From positions 1-20,586 of the forward strand of contig MCGO01000391.1 of the NCBI GenBank assembly GCA_002104985.1: a DNA stretch of 20,586 nucleotides. Reading direction: 5' to 3'. The notes beneath the pieces are model-generated. The model was not told where the DNA came from, did no database searches, and worked only from the letters and a program-made list of their open reading frames with translations. The DNA comes from Rhizoclosmatium globosum (lineage: Eukaryota > Chytridiomycota > Chytridiomycetes > Chytridiales > Chytriomycetaceae). This document shows positions 1-11,765 of the stretch, one piece after another. The position numbers were made by a program, and so were the translations under genes. The first letter of the stretch is position 1. Each line of letters opens with the position of its first letter.

Positions 1-256
1 ACTATTTGGATCAAGTTGTGACAGTATCAGGGGACGATAAGACCGCTTCCTTGTTCCGTGCTCAGCTCATCAACGCCAAATCGTGAGTGATTCAGATTCT
101 TAATTCGTGTAACTAATTTTTAATTGTGTCGTCAGTGATTTCCAAACGGCGAAACGAGGCTTCGTTCCTGGAAACAGAACCAACATTCGAGGAATTACTG
201 CGCCAAAGTGGCAGGCCCACAGAGCTCCAGATATGCCAGCAACGCCTGTTCGATAA
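1..256 (+). CDS. 3' end of an unrecognised gene (two exons visible)
   Basis: The reading frame is open from base 3. An intron at 83-135 (GTGAGT...GTCAG, 53 nt) joins phase-correctly, and the second exon 136-256 ends in TAA. The visible 66 residues include VSGDDKTASLFRAQL and, after the intron, RGFVPGNRTNIRG and a Pro/Arg-rich end finishing MPATPVR. The tail is basic, and I see no membrane segment or known domain. A possible poly(A) signal AATAAA lies at 361-366. The intron and clean stop support a real gene whose 5' part is outside the window. I do not recognise the family and give no function. Confidence 0.6.
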
Positions 257-360
257 TTCATAGTTTCAAAATTGTGTAGCTGCGTATTCTATATTCCCAC
301 ATTTTGAGTATCCTTTGTCGTCTCACTCTCGTCTCATCAAAAGAGAATGTAATATCCCCG

Positions 361-366
361 AATAAA
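361..366 (+). terminator. Poly(A) signal of the leftmost gene
   Basis: AATAAA lies 105 nt after the stop of the leftmost gene. The opposite strand carries AATAAA at 375-380, which fits the convergent NKAP-like gene, so the two 3' ends meet here. Confidence 0.5.
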
Positions 367-418
367 GAGAACCTTTTATTTCATTCCGCCGGTTTAATCT
401 TTTCAGCAACCATTTCCT

Positions 419-1686
<1,268 letters not shown>

Positions 1687-2323
1687 TTTGACGATACTTT
1701 TAACGTTTCTCAATCAAAGAAATAACAAAAGAATAATCCATTCCATTCGTATTATACTCTGTCGGAATTTGCAATTGACAAAGAAACTCTCCTAGATTAC
1801 GCTTCTGAATAAGAACCAAGCCAATCAAATATGATTTACAACAAACAATAGTTCATGTTACCTATCACCATCTTTGAAAAATACCCGAGGATTGACAGCT
1901 GTAGACACCCGCCGACAGCGAGGAATAAAATCCGTGACAATGCCAGATGAAATCAAGTACAAGTCTGCCTCAAAAGTCTTCTGTAAACTGTGTAGCTATA
2001 CCGCCCTGTGCCGTACATTAAATATGTAAGTATATCAATGAGTTTTGCCTCTCGTTCGTCTCTTCCCTTCTTTGCTTTTAATTTGATACTCGAACTCCGT
2101 CTCCGATCCTCGAGAAAGACATTCAGTTCACCGAAACTCCAGCCAATCCTTTCTTAACTTCTATCACATGGCTTTTTTTAACATTTTCTCCATCTGACAG
2201 CTAACCTAAACGTTGAAGAAACGCGACTCACTCCGACAGGCACTTAACAAACCTACGAATGTATGTATTTGTCGTGTTCATTCGAGACGTAACTGATCAA
2301 GTTAATCCAGAATCTTGAGAAGT
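1687..2323. promoter_or_regulatory. Divergent intergenic region between NKAP-like and secreted-protein genes
   Basis: These 637 bases separate two divergent start codons and must hold both promoters. I see no RNA gene or conserved coding sequence. The only internal structure is a 30-codon ATG reading frame (1940-2029, containing CKLCSYTALC) that overlaps a perfect GTAAGT donor at 2026-2031. A pyrimidine-rich stretch and a CATTCAG acceptor-like site follow near 2126. This could be a 5' UTR intron of the rightward gene, or chance. Confidence 0.45.
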
Positions 2324-4745
2324 ATGTTGTGGCTGTCAACTGCTCTTACGTTCGGACTTGTCACTGCAACTCCGCTTCAGGAAAATCTTGAGCAAAGAGA
2401 TTTATCCACTCCACCTACAAACTTTCCGCCCGTCTTTGCTACTATTTTGAATATCGCTGTCAATTGTGGAAGCGGATCCACGTCGTACTCATCCTACAAG
2501 GCTGCCATACTCGCCTGTCAAACATGCTCAATAGCCGGCGCATGTTCTTCCATCTGCACCGGTGTATTCGGAACTACAAACTACACGACCGTTCCAACTG
2601 GTGGGACCGCTCTTCTCCCGTCATACTATTTGGCGAACGACAACTGTGGACCTGTCCAAATCACCAACGACGCAAATTCCTTCACGGTTGCCGCTACGTT
2701 AATCTCATATGGAGCGACGTACCAGACGCTCAGAGTCCCGTACCTTTGGGGAAACCCGAACACAGACTACAAGTTCCCTCAGTCTGAATGTCCAAGTCCC
2801 GCGACATGGATCAATAATCAGTACGGATCCTTCTGCGCTACATATGACGAATTAGTTGCTCAAAGTATTTGCACTGCTTCCTCGAGTTGTACTGGATATG
2901 TCGGCCCAGCCAAGAATGGAATATTCCAGCTCACAATCGCAACTCCAACCATAAACCCATCTGGAGATGTGGGTCCAACTTCCTTGTTTCACTACAAAGT
3001 TGGTCAAACTGTGTTCCGCCCTCATCCGTTTGGCTACCCCGTGGTTATTGACAAGAATCGTTGGAGTGAGGAGTACCAGGTTGGAGAATACCCTTGCGCG
3101 TGGAATACACAAGTACCTCTTGGTTTAGGGTCGTTCGTAAATGGAACTCAACTCTGTCAGACTTTGAATGTAACTGACGCGTTTTCGCTGTGTGAGGCGG
3201 ATAATCAGTGTGCGGTCGCATACTATTCTCCATATGATCCTAATTACTGGTATTCCTCGCCTTATTGGAAGTTGGGACGGATTCCGTTGGTCTACGAGCC
3301 CAATGTCAAGTTCACAACAGCCTATTACAAGCCACTCAATCGATATGCCACATATAGTATTAAAACAGGAAAAACGGAACCGGTGCTACCAATGCCGGGA
3401 GGACACACAGTGGCTTCATTCAGACAACTTTGGGCAACACGTTTCATTGACGCGGATTACGCAAATATCCGGTCCTGCATCCTTGGATCATTGAGTTCAA
3501 CCCAATCAGTCTATAATTCAAACACACCAGTTCCATTTTCTTGCCAGTTTACAGATCAACTCGTCAACGTCAACATGAACACTCAAGGTTTCGACGGTGG
3601 GACTTGCACTGCGAAAGGAATTACTGAAGCAGTGCGAATTTCTCCTGTCGTGACGCTTACAATCAACGGGACCCTTCCGGGAGACGCTGTATCGGCTGTG
3701 GGGTTGTACCAAGCCGTAATAACGGGCCTCAAGAGCAGTGTTGTCGCAACGCCCCAATACTACTCTGATTTTACTGACACCACGCCTTCCGTTGAATGCC
3801 CAAGCTCTGCTACTGGGGGAATCGGGTTTGCAAATTTCCGCATCAATGCAGCGAGCTTCTCAACTGACGGCAAGAGCAACCAGACATACTATGCTGAGGT
3901 CACATTCACCAGCACGACAAGTATCTATGGAGCCAACATCAATTATCTGGGAAAACGTTGCTATTCGTCACGGAACGCAACCATTGAATCCAATCTCGGA
4001 CGTTTGCTCAAACTCAAAGACATTGGTAGCAGGACTTACCTCCGTTATCTCTGCCCCTGGTCCATCTCAACTCGCCGTGAAAGCAAACGCTATTGCACCT
4101 ACCGCTACGTTCGGAACACTTGTAGATTCTGCCGTTGGATTCTCGAACGCGGCATGTTTGGCAAACGCGACTGTTCTCCCAAAGACGTTCAGTTTTACTA
4201 TGCCGTTTACTGTTAGCTGCGCGGCTGATTCAACCACGTTCACCACGTTTGAAGATGCTGTTCGCGGCTGTCAGACGTGTTCCGTTGCTGGAGCTTGCGC
4301 CTCCGTCTGTACGGGTGTCTATAACGGAACAACGACGGCGTCAAAGTATTACTTGTTCAATCAAAAGTGTGGTTTGCCGAGTCAGTTCACATACATTGTT
4401 GCAAACAATGTTCAATCTACTGTTACGATTGTTCTGAACCCGAATCTGGCGTATCAGACGTTCCCCGTTCCTTCTGTATGGGCTGATAATAACGACAGTT
4501 ATTACCTCAAAACGGATCCGTGTGCTCCACCTGGAATGGTTGCAAAGAGTGGATTGCAGAGCTGGTGTCAGATTACGAATGAAGCGGATGCTCAGACTGT
4601 TTGTGCTAGAACTTCTGGATGCGTTGGATATGTTGGGCCTGGTTCTAATGGGTTGTGTCAACTTGTAACATTGCAATCAATGGCAATTAACTTTGCTCCA
4701 ACCGTCAGTCAGTCTTCATACTACCACTTGAGAATCAAATACTAA
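2324..4745 (+). CDS. Large secreted Cys-rich protein with two copies of one module
   Basis: The ATG at 2324 starts a signal peptide (MLWLSTALTFGLVTATP). A module of about 190 residues occurs near the N-terminus and again at the C-terminus. Both copies share the signatures CQTCS(I/V)AGAC, C-T-G-V, YQT-VP-W and C-GYVGP. The copies flank a unique region of about 300 residues with several N-glycosylation sequons. The first half reads in one frame and the second half (open from 3738) in another, ending TAA at 4745. An intron is the likely join. Phase-compatible choices are 3921-4032 (112 nt, donor GTATCT), 3957-4032 (76 nt) and 4026-4083 (58 nt); the first would give about 769 residues. A +1 shift, not the one-base loss seen elsewhere in the window, is required, which favours an intron. 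I recognise no named family; a wall or extracellular role is inference. Confidence 0.75.
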
Positions 4746-4771
4746 TTATGTCTTCCGTCTTGGTTCAGTCA

Positions 4772-4777
4772 AATAAA
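4772..4777 (+). terminator. Poly(A) signal of the secreted-protein gene
   Basis: AATAAA lies 27 nt after the stop at 4745, in the short gap before the convergent small Cys-rich gene. Confidence 0.55.
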
Positions 4778-4929
4778 CGAGTCCTTTAATTTGAAAGTGT
4801 CAGAGTCTTGAACGCCTTACTGACCACAAACTGCCACTCTCTTCTTGTTCAGATTGAAGTTTCTTTATTATTCATTTGCAGTAATAATCATATCAAATTT
4901 AAGAGGTTGGTAGATAGTAGATAAAGTTT

Positions 4930-5850
4930 TTAGAAAAGCAAGAAGGAGGCAATAGCAAAAGCGGAAATAAGAACACCATGGACGGAAAGTTCAACAGCTC
5001 CCGCAGTTTGGAGGCTAGTCTTGGTGTTAATAGTTGCTTTGGTTGTGGCAGCAACGACAGTAGTAGCAACTGGCACAGTAGTAGCGACCACAGTAGTTAC
5101 GACTGGAGCAGTGGTAGGAACCACAACAGCGGTCGTCCCCGTAGCAGACAAGCCAGTCAAAATTCCATCAGTGGACAAAGATGCGCTCCTTAATTAATTG
5201 TGTCAGCCACAAGTTCATATCTACCAACACAAATGACAAACACTTACTTGCAGGCATCCAATCGTCCCTTCAAGTAGCTGTTAAAAGTTGGAAGCCAGAG
5301 TGACTGATCGGTTGTGGCACACAATCGCAAGACTTGGTTCGTGTCGATTGTCTGACACGAACACTTGTTTCGCGCGATGTCCAATGCAGCTGGGTCAGTG
5401 ATGGATGGGTCTGGGAAGCGGTAACAGATTCCAGATTCTTGCACCAGAGATTGCTGAGCGATGGAGCAAGGGTCGTTGACAGGGAGAGGTGTGCTCGCTG
5501 CTGGCAAGGTTGTCAAGATACCGTCCGTTGGAAGAGAAACGTTTCTGCGTTCGATTTTGGGTTAATATGGTTGATAATGGTGAAACGTTGTTGTTTGGTA
5601 CTCACTTGCAAGCAGTCAAACGGCCGGTCAAGTAGCTTTGGAAGGACGGAGCCCATTGGGTCTGATCATCAGTTGCGCACTTGGCGAGGACAGCGTTGGT
5701 ATCGATATTTTGACAGAAGCACTTGTTGCGAGCTGCCTCCTTGGCTGCTGGGTCTGTGATGGCTGGATCGGGGAAGCGGAAGCAGATGCCTGACTCCTGG
5801 GTCATGGAGAGGAGAGAGATGTTGCATGCGTCTGAGATCGTGAGGGACAT
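4930..5850 (-). CDS. Small Cys-rich protein: two exon-encoded six-Cys modules, Thr/Val stalk, GPI-like tail
   Basis: Exons on the minus strand are 5850-5606, 5544-5248 and 5188-4930, giving 266 residues; the introns are 61 and 59 nt, both phase 2. Module 1 (about residues 7-96) and module 2 (about 98-187) are clear duplicates sharing QESGIC(F/Y)RFPDP, ARNKC-C and a GRL-ACK end, then a (P/S)TDGILT linker. The Cys spacing in module 1 is C-x13-C-x20-C-x-C-x11-C-x22-C. After module 2 come a Thr/Val-rich stretch with TTVVA-type repeats and a hydrophobic C-terminal tail (about 18 residues ending SFLLF), typical of GPI-anchor addition signals. The first ATG downstream of a TATA-like box gives MSLTISDACNIS, which is not a convincing signal peptide; this is odd for a GPI protein. 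The family is unrecognised. CFEM was considered, but the Cys count is six. Confidence 0.75.
5020..5130. repeat. Low-complexity Thr/Val stalk-coding repeats
   Basis: Imperfect short repeats (GTAGTNGCNAC-like on the + strand) encode alternating TT-VV-A blocks in the stalk of the small Cys-rich protein. This composition is usual for O-glycosylated surface stalks. Confidence 0.6.
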
Positions 5851-6177
5851 ATTGTTTGAACGAGGTTTTTGTTTGAAACGGTTTTGAGCAAACGAGGATT
5901 TTGTGGCTGAATGGTTCTTAATTTGGAGATTAATTGAGATCTGCCGCTGGGGAATGGAACTTGAACGGACCCTTTTAAAAGCCTTTGATTGGTCGTTAGG
6001 ACGAACCTTAATGCAATTCAATCTATCCCCGAATTGAGTGGCATTGCGAAGAGAGGAATGTGTGGTACACAAATACAGATATAACCGCGTATTTTAAGTG
6101 GTGAAATATGCAGCAACGTTTGTTTTATTTCTATTAACAGATACGATAAAATAGGCCCCAAAGTTATAAAACAAAAT
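5851..6177. promoter_or_regulatory. Promoter of the small Cys-rich gene plus 3' end of H3
   Basis: No gene is visible in these 327 bases. On the minus strand a CCAAT box (ATTGG on +, 5988-5992) lies just upstream of a palindromic TATA-like CTTTTAAAAG (5972-5981), about 120 nt before the ATG at 5850. No other ATG lies between the TATA-like box and that ATG. The right end holds the H3 3' UTR, with a minus-strand AATAAA at 6124-6129. Confidence 0.5.
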
Positions 6178-7132
<955 letters not shown>

Positions 7133-7166
7133 ACTATACTCTGTTACTTTTATTATCATGGGTGTA

Positions 7167-7172
7167 AATAAA
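7167..7172 (+). terminator. Poly(A) signal of histone H4
   Basis: AATAAA lies 35 nt after the H4 stop; a second AATAAA follows at 7203-7208. The convergent UXT gene ends at 7230, so the two 3' ends nearly touch. Confidence 0.5.
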
Positions 7173-7229
7173 CTGACTTAAGCTACTATATACTTTTAAT
7201 TGAATAAATAACACTGTTGCTGTGACTCT

Positions 7230-7803
7230 CTATGCATCCAGAACTTCTTGGATGGCTGCGAGGCACAGTTTGATGTGAGCCTTGATTTGGAGAGCTCGTT
7301 CCGTCAGCGATTCAGCTTTTCTAAAGATCGCAAGGTCCATGAGCATTGAAATGATTGAAGACGGGGGGAACTCACTTTTCGAGCTGCTTCTCCTTCCTTC
7401 CAAGAAACACCAGGGCTTCGTCCAGACTGAATTCGACGTGACAATCAAGTCCAACTTGGATATATATACGATCCTTGTTTTCTCTGTTCCAGATATTCAG
7501 TTCTGATTAAGAGTTGAATGGTTGCATACACTTTTGCCTGCATGTAGAAATCACATCCGACATCGACCAGCGTTTTCAGAGGTGAATCATCGGATGAATT
7601 CTCTTTCATGAACTCAATCTGGTTCTTGAGTTTCAAGCTGGATCGCCGTCAGTTGGGCCACAGTTGTCATCTACTCACTATTCAGCAATGTCCTCGTAAA
7701 CAGCATCCCTCTCGTCCAGCACCTTTTTGAGATCAGGCTGCAGCTTAGTCGACAGAAAGACTTCGTACTTTTGAATCTTCTGTTGTTTCTCTGGTTGTTC
7801 CAT
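7230..7803 (-). CDS. UXT-like prefoldin-family protein
   Basis: Exons on the minus strand are 7803-7679, 7637-7530, 7483-7376 and 7320-7230, giving 143 residues; the introns are 41, 46 and 55 nt, all phase 2. The sequence follows human UXT (157 residues) from end to end. It has an N-terminal coiled coil (KYEVFLSTKLQPDLKKVLDE), a central DVGCDFYMQAKV strand, RIYIQVGLDCHVEFSLDEAL, and a C-terminal coiled coil with IKAHIKLCLAAIQEVL. UXT is an alpha-type prefoldin subunit found in the URI/R2TP-associated prefoldin-like complex, and it also acts as a transcription cofactor. The start codon lies only 64 bp from that of the divergent eIF2B delta gene. Confidence 0.88.
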
Positions 7804-7867
7804 TGACTAGTTTTAGTTAGTTTCTCTGCTTCTTTTTTTCCACAACCAACGCCGATCCAAGCCAATA
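7804..7867. promoter_or_regulatory. Very short bidirectional promoter, UXT/eIF2B delta
   Basis: Only 64 bases separate the two divergent start codons. The stretch contains a pyrimidine-rich run and a CCAAT just before the eIF2B delta ATG. Both 5' UTRs must be short or overlap. Confidence 0.55.
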
Positions 7868-9878
7868 ATGAGCAGCAATCCCATCCCAATCAAGGGAGCA
7901 AAAGCAGCAAAGAACACGGGCGCCTCTCCTGCAGCATCGCCAGCGAAGGCCGGTGGGATGGAGGCGAAGAAGGAGAACGCCCCAAAGAAGTTCAAGGACA
8001 TGACCCCCGAGGAGCAGAGAGAGTTCAAGGTGTGTTTCTTAAACTGTGCATTGGTAGCAATAAGAGTGCACTGGATGCCTCGTGGGGGTAGGGTACTGCT
8101 GGAGCCAGATGTGATTGGATTGGTCCAGTGATTCACTCGAAATCCACAATCGTTCAACTCAAACTAATTCCACTGACTCGATTCAAACCATCCAATCTCC
8201 AGGAACGCGGAGAAGCCGAAAAACTTGCAAAAAAACTCGCGAAACAGGCGGCGGGCGGTGCGGCTCCCCCTTCAAACACCCAGCCTCATCAGCAACAGCA
8301 AAAACAGAACCAGAAACAACCGCTTTCAAAGCAGCCTAGTGTTGCAAACGCTACCAGCACACAGTCTCTTGCATCCTCTGCTGGCGGTGCTACTCCAACT
8401 GCTTCAACGTCAAATCTTGCTCCTCCGCACGCTCTTTCAAACATGCCTTCTCAACCAAATATGAGACCTGCTTCGCAAATTCGATTCGATGATGCGAAAC
8501 ACCAAAAGAAGACAATTAAGGGTCGTACTCTGGCTCAAAAGCCTGTAGCACTCCTCTCACACTTGACTCAATTTGAAAAGAGTGGAATGGGTGCTGCTCG
8601 AACATTTACGGCTGATGGGCAACAACGTCATATGGTTCACCCTGCTATTATCACTCTCGGTGTTCAGTTCTCGGAGTTTATTATTGCGGGAGGAATTGCA
8701 AGATGTACAGCCATGTTGTATGCATTCAAGCGAGTGAGTTTCTCGTTACGTGACTCTGTGATTCAATGCTAAACAAGGCTCGCAGGTGATTGCCGAATAT
8801 GTCACTCCGCCTGGTACTTCACTTCAGAGAAACTTGACGTCGTATCTTGGAAAGCAGATTGATTACCTCACAACGACTCGTCACTTGGCAGAGACAATGA
8901 AGTCAGCGATTCGAAGCCTGAAATCTGAGATCACAAACATTTCCTTGGAAAAGTCAGATGAAGACGTAAGGATCCTTGCATTTCATGGTCGTCAGAACTG
9001 ACTCTCCTGCAGAACAAAGCTCACTTGCTCAACTGGATTGATACCTTCATCAAAGAGAAGATCGTTTCAGCGGATGATATCATCATTGACCGAGCCATGC
9101 AGCTCATCAAGAAAGATGACGTTATTTTGACATTTGGAAGGTATAGTTGATATTGATTTGTCTGTACATAACCAAATCATCTTGATCAGATCGGTTGCAG
9201 TCGAACGCCTGTTACTCGAGTCACAAGCTCATGGTCACAAATTCAAAGTCATTGTTTGCGACGCACGACCAAAACTTGAAGGTAGAATTCTGTTAAAGAA
9301 CCTTGCAGCCGCTGGAATCTCTTGTTCGTATGTCTTAGTCAACCATCTTGGAGCTGTGATGCCAAAAGTCTCAAAGTTGATTATTGGTGCGAGTGCCCTG
9401 TTGTCAAATGGAGCAGTATTGTCGCGTACGGGTACGGCGATTGCGGCCATGATGGCTCATGATGCACACGTTCCTGTGATTGTTCTTTGTGAGATAATCA
9501 AATTCAGTGAATTGGTTCAATTAGATTCCTTTGTTTGGAACGAGATTGGTGTGTACTTTTTGATTTTGCATTCTTAACTAACCTATCTTAGGTGACCCGG
9601 ATGAACTGGTTGACACAAAAACCAAGAATCCAGCTTCCGTACTTCCGTCTGTTCTGACACCCCCTTCTCAAGAAGCAAACTCAAAAGCCCCTATTTTGAA
9701 AGAGTGGCGAGATATTCCAAACTTGAAGTTGCTGAATCTTCACTATGACATTACACCGGCGTCATTTGTCTCGATGGTGATTTCCGAGCACGGTTGTATC
9801 CCCAGTACAAGTGTGCTGAGTGTCATTGCTATGATCAAGATGGAAGAAGAAAAAAACTTGAAGAAGCTCGCAAATTGA
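7868..9878 (+). CDS. Translation initiation factor eIF2B subunit delta
   Basis: Exons are 7868-8029, 8203-8733, 8786-8965, 9013-9140, 9190-9548 and 9592-9878, giving 548 residues. eIF2B is the guanine-nucleotide exchange factor for eIF2, and delta (GCD2/EIF2B4) is one of its regulatory subunits that sense phosphorylated eIF2. The N-terminal third is a low-complexity Lys/Ala/Gln/Ser extension, as usual for delta. From about residue 160 the alpha/beta/delta family fold follows, with HPAIITLGVQFSEFIIAGG, DVILTFGRSVAVERLLLE, VIVCDARPKLEGR, KLIIGASALLSNGAVLSRTG and VPVIVLCEIIKF, ending NLHYDITPASFVSMVISEHG. All introns are 43-52 nt apart from the first (173 nt), and the frame is intact throughout. 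A poly(A) signal AATAAA lies at 9948-9953. Confidence 0.95.
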
Positions 9879-9947
9879 ATGAATTTATTCGAATTGGACG
9901 GGATGTAGCAATGATGCATACACTCTCAGCGACGAAACAACTTATAT

Positions 9948-9953
9948 AATAAA
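9948..9953 (+). terminator. Poly(A) signal of eIF2B delta
   Basis: AATAAA lies 70 nt past the stop, in the 101-bp gap before the convergent P450 stop. Confidence 0.55.
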
Positions 9954-9979
9954 ACGGATTCCATTAAACTCAAGTTTCT

Positions 9980-11686
9980 TCACTCTCTCAAAGAGCACTT
10001 CACCATAAGCCCATTCTTCATTGGCAACAGGACAGTGAATGCATACGTCACGTTCTTTTCATTCACGACCTCAATCTTATAACGCCGCATCAATTCAACC
10101 AACACGTAAACTCCTTCCAGCTCAGCCATATTCTTTCCCAGGCAAACGCGTGGACCCGCCTGGAATGCTGGGTAATCAAACGGCGAAGGCAGCTTCTCCA
10201 TCTTGAGCCACCGTTCTGGCTTAAACTCTTTCGCATCGTCTCCCCAAATCGCAGCTGTGCGACCCATCGCATATGGACTCCAAGCAACTGTGCAACCCTT
10301 TGGAACAAACGTGCCGTCAGGTAAAGTGACGTCCTCGTTCGCTTGCTTCATATTCGACGGTACAGACGGGTACAAACGGAGCGTTTCGTGGAACACAGCA
10401 TTTGCGTATGGCATTTCGGTACGGATTTGTTCATATGTTGGAGATGAGTTGCCAACAACTTCGTTGATTTCGTTCATCAGTGCAGAATAAGCGTGTGGAT
10501 TCTGGTGAAGCATGAAGATGGCCCATGAGAGAGCGCAAGCAGTTGTGTCGCGTCCTTGGGGAGTAAATTAGTAACCGCTTTTGGCCAAATGAGTGTTTGA
10601 ACAAACCAGCGAGCAAAAAGTTCAATGCATAGTCCACAAGTAGCTCGTCACTTGGTGGCTCCCCATTTTCTCCCTTGACTTTCATCAGCAGTGCGAGCAA
10701 ATCATTTTCTCCTTCCACTCCTGATTCGCGTTTTTGCTTCACAATCGAGTGGCCAAAGTTACGGATAAGATTAATTTGCTGTTCATTGATTTTGGCCTCG
10801 CCATTCCAGAACTCGACGTATGACCAGAGTGGTGTGAACATTCGAATGGAAGTGCGTTTTTGAACCGCGTCAAATGCTGCCATGAAAGGGATTGTTCCAG
10901 CTGTCGACATGGTTCCTACGTCGACTCCGAAACCAATATGCGTAAATGAGTCGAACGTGAAACGGAAGAAGAGTTCTTGAAGATCAAAGGCTTCTCCAGT
11001 TTCGGCATGTGTATCAAGAACTTTGGAGAAGGATTCCATTTCGGTAGAAAACACATTGCGGACATAGTCTTTGAAGTTCTGTCATTTATACATTTAATTA
11101 AATAAAAAGAGGAGGCTTACTTCTCACTCACCTTGACATTGAAGATGTTGGCTGCGAGTTTTCGTTGGGACTTCCATTCTTCGCCATCCGCATTAAAGAT
11201 TCCGTGACCAAGCAAATCGCGAAATACGCTTTGAAAGCGTGGTCCCTACAATGCAATGAATTGGTCATCCAAAATTTCAATGGATGGGAATCACCTTGTC
11301 AAACACAGTGAACTTATTCTTCAGCACACATTCCACGTTCGAAGGATCGTTCGTCACGATAGTGACAGGGCTGAAGAAGAGCTTGAGCATCCAGGACTGG
11401 TTGTTGTGCTTTTCAAACATTTCTGTTGCTCAAACGTCAAAGAGTATTCAGCAGCGCTTAGAAGCGGAATCTTACCGACGGTGAAGTCATGGAATCTTTC
11501 CATTTGTTTGGAAACAACTCCTGCATCGCCCAAGAAGGGTATGGCCCCTCCAACGCGATGAAGGTGCTTCTGATTCGTGTTTCCAGTGAGAAAGATGGGA
11601 TCATTCCGATACAAGTACGTCAGGAAGATAGCAGTAGCTGCTACCGCAGAGGTTATAACCAAGTTATTGTTGGAAGCGTTGTCCAT
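9980..11686 (-). CDS. Cytochrome P450, fatty-acid hydroxylase type (CYP86/CYP704/CYP52-like)
   Basis: Exons on the minus strand are 11686-11476, 11422-11295, 11245-11132, 11078-10607 and 10554-9980, giving 499 residues; the introns are 49-53 nt. All family landmarks are present: an N-terminal membrane anchor (LVITSAVAATAIFLTYLY), the I-helix AGRDTT at 308-313, the K-helix ETLR at 365-368, a PERW motif, and the heme loop FQAGPRVCLGK with ligand Cys446. The stretch from ETLRLYPSVP through PKGCTVAWSPYAMGR resembles the CYP86/CYP704/CYP52 clan of fatty-acid omega-hydroxylases; the substrate is inferred from that alone. It is an ER membrane monooxygenase needing a P450 reductase, which is not in the window. 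It lies 79 bp downstream of a same-strand gene. It is intact, and no cluster of biosynthetic genes surrounds it. Confidence 0.93.
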
Positions 11687-11765
11687 TTGCGGAGATTCTT
11701 TTTGACAGATGTTTTTCCGCTTTCAAACTTCACCAATCAAAAGAACAGAGAATATTTATTTACAT
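11687..11765 (-). promoter_or_regulatory. Short spacer: 3' end of the upstream gene plus P450 promoter
   Basis: Only 79 bases separate the upstream stop from the P450 ATG on the minus strand. They hold an AATAAA-type sequence for the upstream gene and, just downstream of it, a GATTGGT (inverted CCAAT). The two transcripts may overlap. Confidence 0.4.
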
